Positions 18,848 to 28,211 are shown, counted from the first letter of the stretch. The stretch: 64,000 bases of DNA from Actinoplanes aureus (GCF_015704865.1 NZ_JADQTO010000033.1:35542-99541), one strand, 5' to 3'. Numbers and translations: made by a program. The notes: generated by a model from the sequence alone, not told the origin.

Positions 18848-21703
18848 CTAGATCCGCTGGAGCTGGAAACGCTGGTTGGCGCCGCCGCCGGGGGTCCATT
18901 GCGAGATTCGCGCACCGTCGGCGGTGGAGGCCTGCCACACGTCCAAGGCCAGTCCGCTCTGGCGGTTGACCAGCCTGACCACTCCGCTGCCCTGGTCCTC
19001 CACCAGCCACTGCTGGCTGGCGGAGTTGGCATCGGGCTGCTGAGTGACGTCGGCACCGGTGCCGGTGCCGGCGACCTGCAGGACGAGACCGCTGTGCCGG
19101 GCCCGGATCCGGTAGTAGCCACCGCCGGAGGACAGGAAGTCGAACTGCTGATTGAGAGCGCTGCCGGCCTGCCACTGGATCAGCAGCGCGCCCGCGGCGG
19201 TCGACGCGCCGTTGATGTCGGCGGCCTTTCCGCTGTGCTGGGCGACCAGCCGGTAGTTCACGCCGGTTTCCACCGGCCCCGACCGCGCGGCCGAGCCGCG
19301 ATAGGTGTGGCCGGCCTGGACGGCGAACTGCACGAGGTCGGTCTCCAGCCGCGTCGGTTGCACTGTGGCGCCGCTCGTGTCGTCGCGCAGTTCGAAGGTG
19401 CCGGTGAAGACACGGCTGCGGACCCGGACCGTGCCGCTGCGGTCGGAGGTGATGACGAGTTCGCTTCCGGTGGCGTTCCAGGAGGCACCGACGGTGTACC
19501 CGCCCCGGCCGCGCAGCCCGGTGACGCTACCGGCCGGCCAGGCCGACGGCAGCGCGGGCAGCACGTGCAGTTCCCCGTTGTGGCTGTGCAGCAGCATCTC
19601 GGCGATGCCCGAGGTGGCGCCGAAGTTGCCGTCGATCTGGAACGGCGGGTGCAGGTCGAACATGTTCGGCGCAAGCCGGTCGGTCCGTACCAGGTCACGG
19701 ACGAGTTTGTGGGCGCGCGCACCGTCTTCCAGCCGCGCCCAGAAATTGATCTTCCACGCCAGCGACCAGCCGGTGCCGTCGTCGCCGCGCAGTTCCAGGG
19801 TCTGGCGCGCGGCCTGGTACAGCTGCGGCGTTCCCCGCCGCGTGATCTGGTTGCTCGGATGCAGGCCGTACAGGTGTGAGACGTGCCGGTGTGTCCGTTC
19901 GGCCTCCACCCAGTCGGCGAGCCACTCCTGGATGTTGCCGCGTGAGCCGACCCGGGTCGGTGCCAGCCTGTCTCGTGCCGCCACAACCTGGCTACGGAAG
20001 GATGCGTCCACACCGAGGACCTCGGCGGCCCGTGCGACGGCGTTGAACAGGTCGCGCAGGATCTGGTTGTCCATCGTCGGCCCGGCGCACACGCTGGCGT
20101 TCGAGTGGTGGGGCAGTTCCGGGGAGTTCGAGGGGTTGGTGACCAGATATCCGAGCGACGGGTGGGTCACCAGCGAGTCGAGGAAGAACTGTGCGGCGCC
20201 TTTCATCGCGGAATAGTTGGCGCGGAGGAAGTCGACGTCTCCGGTGAACTGGTAGTGGTCCCAGAGCATCGTGGCGAGCCAGGCGCCGCCGGTCTGCCAC
20301 ATGCCCCACAACGCGCCGTCGACGACGGACGACCCGCGCCAGGCGTCAGTGTTGTGGTGGGTCAACCAGCCGCCGGCGCCGTACTGCACGCTGGCGGTGC
20401 GGGCGCCGGTGACCGTCAGGTCCTTGACCATGTCGGCGACCGGCAGGAAGCATTCGGAGAGGTTGGTGGAATCGGCCGGCCAGTAGTTCATCGGCAGGTT
20501 CGCGTTGATGGTGTATTTGGAGTCCCAGGACGGCGCCATCTCCTGGTTCCAGATGCCTTGCAGGTTCGCCGGCTGGGTGCCCGGTCGTGAGGAGGCGATC
20601 AGCAGGTACCGGCCGTACTGGAACAGCAGGGCCGAGAACTGCGGGTCGTTGACGTTCGCGTGCTGGGCGATGCGCACGTCGGTGGTCTGATCGGCCGCCG
20701 CGGTGCGCCCCAGGTCGATCGTCACCCGGTTGAAGAGCGCCTGGTGGTCGGCGACGTGCCGGGCGCGCAGCTGGTCGAAGGCGAGGTTGCGGGCGGCGGT
20801 GAGGTGCCGCCGCGCGATGCCCTGATAGTCGCCGTTGACCGTGCGGTAGTTGACGTAGCTGGATCCGATGGACACCAGCACGGTGACGCTCGTGGCACCG
20901 GAGACCCGCAGCGTGCCGCCGGAGCTGCTGACCGTGCCCCCGGTGGCGCTCGCGGCAGCCAGGGCGAGGAACCGGACGGAGCCGGCGATGCCTTCCATGG
21001 CGCCGGAGATGCCGTCGAGGGCGATCGTCGTGGAATCCGGGCTGGACGCGGTCGTCTTCTGCGGGCTGTCGAACGTGGCGGTGAAGGTGGTCGCGTTGGC
21101 GCGGTCGGCCGTCAGCCGGATTGCGACGACCTGGTCGGGGGCGCTCGCGAACACTTCCCGTTGGTACCGTACGCCGTTGAGCACGTACGTGGCGGTCGCC
21201 GTGGCGGTGGTCAGGTCCAGAGTCCGGTTGTACTGCGAGGCGCCGCTGGCACTGCCGAACGCGAGCCGGAGATTGCCGACGGGCTGGTACGCCAGCTGCC
21301 CCACGGGGTTGCCGAGCATCGTCTGGTTGATCAGGTCCTGGGCTGACGTCCACTGGTCGGCGAAGACTCGCCGCCGGATCTCGGCGAGGTTGGCAGCACC
21401 CCGGGTATTGGCCGAGTCGTAGGGGCCGCCCGCCCACACGGTGTCCTCGTTGAGCTGCAGGCGTTCGGTGTCGATGTTGCCGAACACCATGGCGCCGAGG
21501 CGCCCGTTGCCGATCGGCAGCGCCCGCAGCCAGTCCGTTCCCGCGGGCTCGTCGTACCAGAGCGCCAGGTCCCCGGCGGCCAGCACACCCGCCGGCGGCG
21601 CCGCGCCGGCCCGGGCGGCAGCGGTCCACCCGGTCGGCAGCAGCGCGGCGCCGGCACCGGCCATCCCGGCGGCTAGCAGGTTCCTGCGTGTCACCTCAGT
21701 CAT
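18848..21703 (-). CDS. Secreted GH95-type alpha-L-fucosidase with C-terminal ricin domain
   Basis: 951 residues. A Tat-type signal (TRRNLLAAGMAGAG) leads to export. The N-terminal beta-domain has WLRALPIGNGRLGAMVFG. The (alpha/alpha)6 barrel carries the GH95 landmarks NLQGIWNQ, INANLPMNYWPAD (the paired Asn of the family), HHNTDAWR, TMDNQILRDLFNA and RHVSHLYGLHP, then QIDGNFGATSGIAEML. The family acts on alpha-1,2-linked fucose and some related L-galactosides. The last 140 or so residues are a ricin-type lectin (QWQAGSALNQQFDF; QWLVEDQGSGVVRL). It is divergent from the GH5 gene; the shared promoter region carries a LacI-type palindrome and TCGTATGA repeats. Family call strong; exact sugar specificity inferred. 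Confidence 0.9.
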   Translation of the reverse strand: MTEVTRRNLLAAGMAGAGAALLPTGWTAAARAGAAPPAGVLAAGDLALWYDEPAGTDWLRALPIGNGRLGAMVFGNIDTERLQLNEDTVWAGGPYDSANTRGAANLAEIRRRVFADQWTSAQDLINQTMLGNPVGQLAYQPVGNLRLAFGSASGASQYNRTLDLTTATATATYVLNGVRYQREVFASAPDQVVAIRLTADRANATTFTATFDSPQKTTASSPDSTTIALDGISGAMEGIAGSVRFLALAAASATGGTVSSSGGTLRVSGATSVTVLVSIGSSYVNYRTVNGDYQGIARRHLTAARNLAFDQLRARHVADHQALFNRVTIDLGRTAAADQTTDVRIAQHANVNDPQFSALLFQYGRYLLIASSRPGTQPANLQGIWNQEMAPSWDSKYTINANLPMNYWPADSTNLSECFLPVADMVKDLTVTGARTASVQYGAGGWLTHHNTDAWRGSSVVDGALWGMWQTGGAWLATMLWDHYQFTGDVDFLRANYSAMKGAAQFFLDSLVTHPSLGYLVTNPSNSPELPHHSNASVCAGPTMDNQILRDLFNAVARAAEVLGVDASFRSQVVAARDRLAPTRVGSRGNIQEWLADWVEAERTHRHVSHLYGLHPSNQITRRGTPQLYQAARQTLELRGDDGTGWSLAWKINFWARLEDGARAHKLVRDLVRTDRLAPNMFDLHPPFQIDGNFGATSGIAEMLLHSHNGELHVLPALPSAWPAGSVTGLRGRGGYTVGASWNATGSELVITSDRSGTVRVRSRVFTGTFELRDDTSGATVQPTRLETDLVQFAVQAGHTYRGSAARSGPVETGVNYRLVAQHSGKAADINGASTAAGALLIQWQAGSALNQQFDFLSSGGGYYRIRARHSGLVLQVAGTGTGADVTQQPDANSASQQWLVEDQGSGVVRLVNRQSGLALDVWQASTADGARISQWTPGGGANQRFQLQRI

Positions 21704-21804
21704 GGGATGTCTCCTCGCGGTGCGTCACGGGAACGTCCAGCGCTGATTGCCAGCCGTATCCGGCCGACTCAGGGGGTCGGTGATGGGTTCCGGCGGCAAG
21801 CTCC

Positions 21805-21818
21805 TGTGAGCGCTAACA
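21805..21818. promoter_or_regulatory. LacI-type operator palindrome upstream of GH95 gene
   Basis: TGTGAGCGCTAACA is a 14-bp near-perfect palindrome with the central AGCGCT typical of LacI-family operators; only one symmetric pair mismatches. It lies about 100 bp upstream of the fucosidase start. The sequence is seen; repression by a LacI protein is inferred. Confidence 0.5.
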
Positions 21819-21856
21819 AAAGCGACCGGCCACCAGGGTGCTCTCGTAGCGCACGT

Positions 21857-21947
21857 GATCATTCGTATGACGTCTGATGTTAAGAAAGGGATAGAGGCGT
21901 GTCAATGCACTTAGTCAGAACCCGCAGGAAATCATAAGTCGTATGAT
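21857..21947. promoter_or_regulatory. Two TCGTATGA-containing sites in the GH95/GH5 divergent promoter
   Basis: TCGTATGA occurs at 21863-21870 and 21939-21946, 76 bp apart. The second lies in a dyad, ATCATA-AGTCG-TATGAT (21931-21947); the first sits in ATCATTCGTATGA, a weaker dyad. The segment is AT-richer than its flanks and is positioned about 70-160 bp before the GH5 start. It looks like a pair of regulator sites serving one or both genes. Confidence 0.4.
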
Positions 21948-22018
21948 GTGTCTTTTCATAGACAGAGGCCGATGCCAAGGTCAGGCTCTGACCTCGTCCT
22001 ACCCCACCAGGGAGAAGC

Positions 22019-23464
22019 ATGTTGCGACGCATCGGAGACTCCCGGGTCCGCGCGGTACTGGCAGGCGCCGCCACGGCGCTCATCGCCATCCCCCTGGCCT
22101 TGGTGTCCGCGGCACCGAGCGCGTCGGCCGCGACCAGCCAGTTCCGGGGCGTCAACTGGGCTCGCGCGGGCGACAACTTCACCGGGAACCCGCTGGTCCT
22201 CTACGGGTTGAGCGCCAGCGACAGCTACACCACCGTGCGCACCAAGGCGGACGCCGTCCTCGCCGGCTTCGAGCGCAATCTCGGCGCGAACACCGTACGG
22301 TTGCCCGTCAACACCGCTTCCGTCGGCACGGCGTGGTGGAGCTCCTACACCGGCGTCATGGACTCGGCGACCGCCCGGGGCATGAAGGTCATCCTCTCGT
22401 TCTGGGACGACGGCCGGGCATCGTCCGGTGGCCGGATCACCGACACCGCGGCGTTCAACACGATGTGGAACACCGTCGTGGACAGGTACGGCGCGAACCC
22501 GCTGGTCTACTTCGAACCGATGAACGAGCCGGGCGGCTACAGCGCGGCCGAGTGGAAGAACGTAGCCGCCGCGTGGCTCGCCGCGCGGCCGTCGGTACCG
22601 CGCGACCGGGTGTTCATCAGCGGATCCGGCCTGAACCAGGACATCAAGACGATGTGCGCCGACAGCCGCTTCGACGGAACGTACCTGTCGCTGCACCACT
22701 ACACGTTCTTCAGCGGCGCGAAGACCTATGACGGATGGGTGAACTTCCTGCGTGACGCCGTCGGGAGCTGCGCCGGCCGGACCGTCATCGACGAGTTCGG
22801 CGCCCCCATGGACACCGGCCTCAACTACGACGACGCCGGGAGCGCAGACAACTTCGTCCGGTACTTCCGGGCCACAACCCAGGTTCTCCGCGAACTCGGC
22901 ATGGGATCCGTCTACTGGCCCGGGATCGGCGGCAAGATCACCGCTGGGCAGAACGACGACTGGTACGCCATGCAGAAACTGCAGGGCAGCGGCACCAACC
23001 TGACCCTGACCACACCCAACGTCACGGGCGCCAACCGCCTGCGGTACGCGTGGGGGCTCACCGGCACCGACCCGGCGCCCGCCAACCGGCTGCGCAACGG
23101 TGCCTCGGGCCGTTGTCTCGACGTTCCCGCCGCCAGCACCGTCAACAACACGCAGGTAGCCATCTACGACTGCCACACGGGCACGAACCAGCAGTGGACC
23201 GGCACTTCCGCGCGGGAGTTGCGAGTCTACGGGACCAAGTGCCTCGACGCCCGCGGCCGGGGCACCGCCAACGGCACGCCGGTCGTCATCTACGACTGCA
23301 ACGGCGGCACCAATCAGCAGTGGACGCTCAACAGCAACGGCGCCATCACCGGGCAGGCCTCCGGCCGCTGCCTCGACGTGACGCAGAACAGCACCGCGAA
23401 CGGTGCTCGCGTCCAGCTGTGGGACTGCACGGGCGGATCCAACCAGTCGTGGTCCCGCGCGTAG
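22019..23464 (+). CDS. Secreted GH5 glycoside hydrolase with CBM13
   Basis: 481 residues from ATG 22019, preceded by AGGGAGAAGC. Signal peptide 1-39, ending ASAA. The GH5 TIM barrel has FEPMNEPGG, placing the acid/base Glu at about residue 170, and TVIDEFGAP, placing the nucleophile Glu at about 259; a LHHYTF strand supplies a conserved His. After residue 345 a ricin-type CBM13 follows with three repeats (CLDVPAAS, QVAIYDCHTG; CLDARGRG, VVIYDCNGG; CLDVTQNS, VQLWDCTGG). The subfamily could not be fixed; an endo-glucanase, mannanase or beta-1,6-galactanase role is possible. It is divergent from the GH95 gene and convergent with the lysyl oxidase-like gene, sharing a hairpin terminator. Confidence 0.9.
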   Translation: MLRRIGDSRVRAVLAGAATALIAIPLALVSAAPSASAATSQFRGVNWARAGDNFTGNPLVLYGLSASDSYTTVRTKADAVLAGFERNLGANTVRLPVNTASVGTAWWSSYTGVMDSATARGMKVILSFWDDGRASSGGRITDTAAFNTMWNTVVDRYGANPLVYFEPMNEPGGYSAAEWKNVAAAWLAARPSVPRDRVFISGSGLNQDIKTMCADSRFDGTYLSLHHYTFFSGAKTYDGWVNFLRDAVGSCAGRTVIDEFGAPMDTGLNYDDAGSADNFVRYFRATTQVLRELGMGSVYWPGIGGKITAGQNDDWYAMQKLQGSGTNLTLTTPNVTGANRLRYAWGLTGTDPAPANRLRNGASGRCLDVPAASTVNNTQVAIYDCHTGTNQQWTGTSARELRVYGTKCLDARGRGTANGTPVVIYDCNGGTNQQWTLNSNGAITGQASGRCLDVTQNSTANGARVQLWDCTGGSNQSWSRA

Positions 23465-23563
23465 CCCGGATCCCGTCCGTGGCACGAGAGCGCGTCAACC
23501 ACACGCATGGCTCAGATGCCGTCAGTAAAGCCAGTGCAGAGAACGATGCACGGGTCGCGTCGC

Positions 23564-23611
23564 GACTCCGGGATGGGTGATGCCGTTGCAGCACAACCCA
23601 TCCCGGGAGTC
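23564..23611. terminator. Bidirectional terminator hairpin
   Basis: GACTCCGGGATGGGT (23564-23578) pairs with ACCCATCCCGGGAGTC (23596-23611), with one bulged base and a 17-base loop. It lies between the convergent ends of the GH5 gene (23464) and the lysyl oxidase-like gene (23615), almost touching the latter. A strong stem of this size between convergent genes is best read as a shared terminator. Confidence 0.7.
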
Positions 23612-23614
23612 CGG

Positions 23615-25204
23615 TTATCCGGTCGGGCCGTCCAGGCCGTGGACCGCCGGCACCTGCAGCTTCCGGTCGTCGCCGGAGCCGCTCAGGATCACCTTGCGCA
23701 GGGAGGTGTTGTTGGTGGTGCTGAGCTCTGCCAGCCGATCTGACGGGTTGGCCTTGACCTCGATGTAGTAGGTGCCGTTCGGTAGGTCGGTGACGTCGAA
23801 CGACTGGCCGGGCAGAAACTGCGTGTAGGTGTCGCCGTTGCCGATGTCGAGCACCTCACGTACGGCGACGGCGGTGTTGGCGCCGCAGGAACTGGAGAGG
23901 TCCGTGTTGGTCGGCCGCACCTTGGCGTTCGGAATCGTGTAGTCGACCGCGTCGGTGTTGACCAGGCAGAAAGCCTCCTTGCCACTGCGGACGGCCTCTT
24001 TCTGGTCCGCCGTGAGCAGGCTGTACTGGGCGAAGTCGGTGAAGTGCCAGTGCAGGTGCCCCTCCCGCTTGTCCCACTCCATGGTGCCCGCATTGATCGA
24101 CCCGACCTGCTTGCCGTTGGCGTCGTAGAAGTACTGGTAGGCGTCCATCAGGTCGGCGCCGGTGCGGCGGAAGCCGTCGACGACCAGCGGCGAGGTGCCG
24201 GCGTTCCAAACCGTGGCGCCGAAGACGATGTACTTGTGGCCCGGGGTGCCTCCGAGGTCCGCGCCGTCGGCCAGGCCGATGCCCCAGGCCGGCAACGAGC
24301 GCAGGTCGGGGCGGGGCCCCTTGGGCAGGGCCGCCCGGCTGGGCGCCGTCTCCGGACGGCGGGCAGCGGGGCGCAGATCGGGCGAGTAGGCCGACACCTG
24401 CTGGGCGGGATCGCCCTCGGTGAGGTGGTCGTGGCCGGCGGCGGGCTGGGCGGCCTCGACCTTCGCCTTCGCGCGGGCGCGATCCGCCGCGGAGAGCGCG
24501 CCCTCGACCACACTCTGGATCGTGATCGTGAGGTTTGTTCCGGCCCCTGCGATCTTGAAGTAGTCGCGGTACCGCGGGGCGATGTCGATGCTGGCCTGGT
24601 AGGTGCCGTCCGGCAGCCCCTCCAGCTCGCTCGGCGCGATGGCGGCCGTCCATCCGCTCTGGATGCCCCAGACGTTGCCGATCTGGAAGGGGTTGCCGTT
24701 GAAGCAGTCCATCGGATACGGGGTGGTGTCCGGCGCGTCCGGCCGGGCCCGGCTGGATTCGTAGGTGTTGGGGCAGAAGTCCTGGCTGCCGGAGACCACG
24801 GTCGCGCCGTCCGCGTCCGTCATGGTGACGGTGGTGAAGTCCTGGAGGCCGCCGAAGTCGGTGACCATGTCCGCGGGCAGGGTGACCTTAGTCTTCTTAC
24901 CGTTCTTGGTGATCACCTGCCGGGCGACGATCGGGTCGGCGTACGACTTGCGCTTCACCTCGATCTCGAATGGATCCTTACCGGCTATGAGGTACATACC
25001 GATGCTCGGGTCCAGGAAGAAGGAGCCGAATTCGTACACGTACCTGGTGAGGGTGACGTCGGTCGCCGTGGTGACCAGACTGAGTGGCGGTGTGGGCGTG
25101 GTGTCGGCGTTGGCCACCGCTGTGCCGGTGGCGACCACGCCGGCGCCCAGGGCGAGCGCGACGAAGGGGCGCCATCGGCGCCTGGAGCGGGCAGTGCTGG
25201 TCAT
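23615..25204 (-). CDS. Secreted lysyl oxidase-like copper protein
   Basis: 529 residues from ATG 25204. A signal peptide (SRRRWRPFVALALGAGVVATGTAVANA) is followed by a region of about 250 residues with no recognised domain. The C-terminal half matches the lysyl oxidase fold: REGHLHWHFTDFAQYSL near residue 380 supplies the copper-binding His cluster (HxHxH). After it come TIPNAKVRPTNTD, GDTYTQFLPGQSFDVTDL and a typical ending (ANPSDRLAELSTTNNTSL). Bacterial homologues oxidise the epsilon-amine of peptidyl lysine. Acidic and Cys positions that could bear the tyrosylquinone cofactor cannot be verified by eye. Its placement among polysaccharidases is unusual; it may act on cell-surface protein or as cargo of no direct relation. 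Confidence 0.8.
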   Translation of the reverse strand: MTSTARSRRRWRPFVALALGAGVVATGTAVANADTTPTPPLSLVTTATDVTLTRYVYEFGSFFLDPSIGMYLIAGKDPFEIEVKRKSYADPIVARQVITKNGKKTKVTLPADMVTDFGGLQDFTTVTMTDADGATVVSGSQDFCPNTYESSRARPDAPDTTPYPMDCFNGNPFQIGNVWGIQSGWTAAIAPSELEGLPDGTYQASIDIAPRYRDYFKIAGAGTNLTITIQSVVEGALSAADRARAKAKVEAAQPAAGHDHLTEGDPAQQVSAYSPDLRPAARRPETAPSRAALPKGPRPDLRSLPAWGIGLADGADLGGTPGHKYIVFGATVWNAGTSPLVVDGFRRTGADLMDAYQYFYDANGKQVGSINAGTMEWDKREGHLHWHFTDFAQYSLLTADQKEAVRSGKEAFCLVNTDAVDYTIPNAKVRPTNTDLSSSCGANTAVAVREVLDIGNGDTYTQFLPGQSFDVTDLPNGTYYIEVKANPSDRLAELSTTNNTSLRKVILSGSGDDRKLQVPAVHGLDGPTG

Positions 25205-25881
25205 GCGAATCCTCCCCGATCAGTGGAACCGAGTTGTCGGGTCGACAGCAGCGTCAGCGGCCGCGACCCGTCGGGGTCGCAACGAGTCGTCGGATCTGTC
25301 GCATCAAGACCACGATCAGATCCCCTGAGCCACCGAGCACCGGCCCACCGGTGAGGTCATGCGGTTGCGGCATCGCGATTCCCCCGTAGTCCTCGTCGCG
25401 CCATCGACATTGGATCGTGTCGATGTCGGCCATGTCCACCCCGGTGCGATGGCAACACGACCCGACCGACGCGCAGCGGGCGGTGCTCTCTCCTCTGTTA
25501 CCTGCGGGAACGAGTCATAATCGGCCGCGCAGAGGAGCGTAGATATTGATCGCCGACGGTATCCGGGGCGGGTGCGGACCGGCTCACCGTGGCGATCGAC
25601 GCGGCCGCAGACGTGTTCAAGCGCGCTTGACCATTGGTCCGTCGCAACGTCGCAAGGATGCTACGCGTGGGGGTTCGAGTGCCCCTCGGACACACATTGA
25701 GCACGCGGCGTTCGGCGCCCGAGTCGGAACAGGCCGGATCCGCGCGGGCGATCAGCGGGCCGGCCGGCACATCAGCGCAGCGTCCCGATCGGCTGCCCGA
25801 AGCCGGAGCCAGGCACGAGTCTTCGGCACCGCCTCACGCCCGCGAGCCGAGTTGCACCGGCTCGCGGGCTGGAGGAAGACC
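25205..25881. other. Intergenic region, no confident gene
   Basis: About 680 bp between two minus-strand genes. One minus-strand frame (ATG 25433 to 25254, 59 codons; MADIDTIQCRWRDEDYGG) has fair codon use but no clear ribosome site. A short plus-strand tail ends at 25630. I call neither a gene. Confidence 0.3.
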
Positions 25882-26847
25882 TCAGTACCCGTAGATCATC
25901 TTGTAGGCGACCTCCGGCAGGAACTGACCCGCGCTGGAGCCGCCGCCCACGCCGCAGTTGCCGTCGGACTCGCCCGGCGTCTTGAGCCACAGCAGCATCT
26001 CGGCGCCCCCACCGAGCTGGCTCGGAGTGCCGATCCGGCGGCCGGCGGGGTTGCACCACTGGCCGTTGGCGCCGTTGCCGTTACGGCTGGTGTCGATCAC
26101 GAAGGGCTTGCTGTAGCCGTACCGCCGCAGTTCCCCGGCGACCCGGTTGCCGTAGTTGATGTTGTCGCCGGTCGGGAAGTAGTTCGAGACGTTGAGCGCG
26201 AAGCCACGAGCGCCGGCCGCTCCGGCCGTGTTGAGGCGTTGCGCCATCGTCGCCGCGTCGATCCAGCCGGGATTGCCCGCGTCGAGGTAGGCCCAGGTGT
26301 TGGGCGCCTTGGAGCGGAACTGGTTGACCGCGCGGGACAGCATCCCGACGCGCTCGTTGATCTGCGACTGACTCATGCAGCCGAAATCGCCCAGCGAGTC
26401 AGGTTCGAGGACGACCACGGCGGGCCGGGTGCCGATAGCGGCGGCGAAGGAAGCGATCCACGCGTCGTAGGCGGCGACGCTGCCCGCTCCCCCGCCGGAG
26501 TGGCCGCCGCAGGCGTCCCGGCCGGGAATGTTGTACGCCACGAGCAGCGGAAGTTTGTCGACCGCGTCCGCGGCTGCGACGTACCGGCCGACCGCGCCCG
26601 CGATGTCACCGCTCCAGTTGCCGAACCAGCTGGCCATCGGCCTCTGCGCGATAGCGGAACGAATGGCGGCGGCCCGCCCGTCGCCGGGGTTCGCGGCGAC
26701 CCATGCCGCCGGACTGGACTGGGGGTTGACGTAGAAGCCGCTGGTCTGACTCACCGGATCGGCGTGCGCGGGTTGCGCCCCGAGCAGGACGGCGGGGATC
26801 ACGAGGGCCAGCGCGGCGAGGACCCGGGAGCGAAGAGCTCGTTGCAT
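25882..26847 (-). CDS. Secreted GH6 cellulase, catalytic domain only
   Basis: 321 residues from ATG 26847, chosen because AGGAG lies nine bases upstream and a signal peptide follows at once (MQRALRSRVLAALALVIP, ending AHA). GH6 hallmarks are VVLEPDSLGDF, containing the catalytic acid Asp, plus WAYLDAGNPGW, NVSNYFPTG, FVIDTSRNGNG and LWLKTPGESDG. GH6 enzymes are inverting beta-1,4-glucanases or cellobiohydrolases. The compact size and lack of long loops fit an endoglucanase. No carbohydrate-binding module is present, unlike most other hydrolases in this window. A perfect 16-bp palindrome upstream and the divergent LacI gene suggest cellooligosaccharide control. Confidence 0.93.
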   Translation of the reverse strand: MQRALRSRVLAALALVIPAVLLGAQPAHADPVSQTSGFYVNPQSSPAAWVAANPGDGRAAAIRSAIAQRPMASWFGNWSGDIAGAVGRYVAAADAVDKLPLLVAYNIPGRDACGGHSGGGAGSVAAYDAWIASFAAAIGTRPAVVVLEPDSLGDFGCMSQSQINERVGMLSRAVNQFRSKAPNTWAYLDAGNPGWIDAATMAQRLNTAGAAGARGFALNVSNYFPTGDNINYGNRVAGELRRYGYSKPFVIDTSRNGNGANGQWCNPAGRRIGTPSQLGGGAEMLLWLKTPGESDGNCGVGGGSSAGQFLPEVAYKMIYGY

Positions 26848-26968
26848 CGACGTGTCTCCTAGCGGGGATGGCGTCAGCCGCGAAACTGCTGCGCCGTTCG
26901 GGGCGGTCGAGCAGCGGCGACGGGGGTGGGGTGACGGGGGGACGGCGATCACGTGCACCTGGCCAAAA

Positions 26969-26984
26969 CTGGAAGCGCTTCCAG
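26969..26984. promoter_or_regulatory. LacI-family operator between GH6 and lacI-type genes
   Basis: CTGGAAGCGCTTCCAG is a perfect 16-bp palindrome with the AGCGCT core of actinobacterial LacI/CebR operators (known cellulase site TGGGAGCGCTCCCA). It lies about 120 bp upstream of the GH6 start and 205 bp upstream of the LacI start. Control of both divergent genes is inferred. Confidence 0.72.
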
Positions 26985-27189
26985 AGTTTTCCATGTATCT
27001 ATTTCGATTGATGCTTACGTCAAGCACCAAACTTGTCAAGAGATGCCTTCGCCGACCGTGTGGGAGAGGCAGACTTACTGGGACCGCTTCCGGGCGCGCC
27101 ACCATCGACGGACGCTGCTGCCGCGCCACGTCCTCATCATCGGTACGATCAACCGGCGACTCATCGGCCAGGAAGGACCCGGCATCGAG

Positions 27190-28200
27190 ATGGCAGCGAC
27201 CCCCCGGCGTCAGCCCACTCTCGACGAGGTGGCCGAGCGGGCCGGTGTCTCACGTTCCGCGGCGTCCCGCGTGATCAACAAGGCGCCGCACGTCAGCCGC
27301 GCGACTCGCGACGCCGTCGAAAAGGCGATCAAGGAGATGGGCTACCTGCCCAACCGTACGGCCCGCGCCCTCGCCACCCAGCAGACCGGCATCGTCGCGC
27401 TCGCCGTCCCCCATGACAACCCTGAGTTGTTCGCCGATCCGTTCTTCGCCCAGGTCATCGTCGGCGTGTCCGCGGCGCTCGAGGAGACCGACCTGCACCT
27501 ACTGTTGTGCCTCGCCAGTTCCGGCCGGGGCCGGGCCCGGCTGACGAACCTGCTGCGCACCCGCGGCGTCGACGGCATCATGCTCATGGCTCTGCACGGC
27601 GACGATCCCCTGACCGACATCGTCGCCCGAGCCGGCCTGCCCACGGTCTACGTGGGCCGGCCGTTGCACACCGAGCCGCGGTGGTTCGTCGACTCCGACA
27701 ACCTCGGTGGGGCCCGGCTCGCGACCGAGCATCTGATCCGCCTGGGCCGGACCCGGATCGCCACCATCACCGGCCAGCTGTCCACCGACGCCGGCGAGGC
27801 CCGCTACCGCGGCTACCGCGAGGCGATGATCATCGCTGGGCTCACCCCGCACGGTACGGCGGAGGGCGACTTCACCGAGGACTGCGGCGCCGCGGCGATG
27901 AGGGCTTTGCTCGATTCCCACCCGGACCTCGACGCCGTATTCGCCGCCAGCGACAATCTGGCGGCTGGAGCCCTGCGCGCACTGGCCGAGGCGGGACGGT
28001 CGGTGCCGGCTGACGTCGCCGTGGTGGGCTTCGACAACCTCGGCGTCGCAGAACGCACCGATCCTCCGCTGACCACCGTCCACCAGTCGGTCCAGGACCT
28101 CGGGAAGGAGGCGGCCCGCATGCTCGTCGCGGTGATCGCCGGACAGCAGCCCGCATCGATCATCCTGCCCACCCGGCTGGTACGGCGCGGATCCGCCTGA
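27190..28200 (+). CDS. LacI-family transcriptional repressor
   Basis: 336 residues from ATG 27190 (GGAAGGA upstream). The N-terminal helix-turn-helix reads PTLDEVAERAGVSRSAASRVINK, followed by the hinge helix (LPNRTARALATQQT). The periplasmic-binding-like domain has VDGIMLMALHGDDPL, VYVGRPLHTE, DNLGGARLATEHL and DAVFAASDNLAAGALRAL, ending in VVGFDNLGVAERTDPPLTTV. Such proteins release their operator on binding a sugar. It is divergent from the GH6 gene with an AGCGCT palindrome between, so autoregulation and control of the cellulase by a cellooligosaccharide are the natural reading. No ABC transporter for such a sugar is present in the window. Confidence 0.92.
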   Translation: MAATPRRQPTLDEVAERAGVSRSAASRVINKAPHVSRATRDAVEKAIKEMGYLPNRTARALATQQTGIVALAVPHDNPELFADPFFAQVIVGVSAALEETDLHLLLCLASSGRGRARLTNLLRTRGVDGIMLMALHGDDPLTDIVARAGLPTVYVGRPLHTEPRWFVDSDNLGGARLATEHLIRLGRTRIATITGQLSTDAGEARYRGYREAMIIAGLTPHGTAEGDFTEDCGAAAMRALLDSHPDLDAVFAASDNLAAGALRALAEAGRSVPADVAVVGFDNLGVAERTDPPLTTVHQSVQDLGKEAARMLVAVIAGQQPASIILPTRLVRRGSA

Positions 28201-28211
28201 TCTCCCGGCGA

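Noticed and set aside
25498..25770. Minus-strand frame resembling a LacI HTH (AAASIATVSRSAP)
   Set aside because: Only about ten residues resemble the HTH and nothing follows; likely chance.
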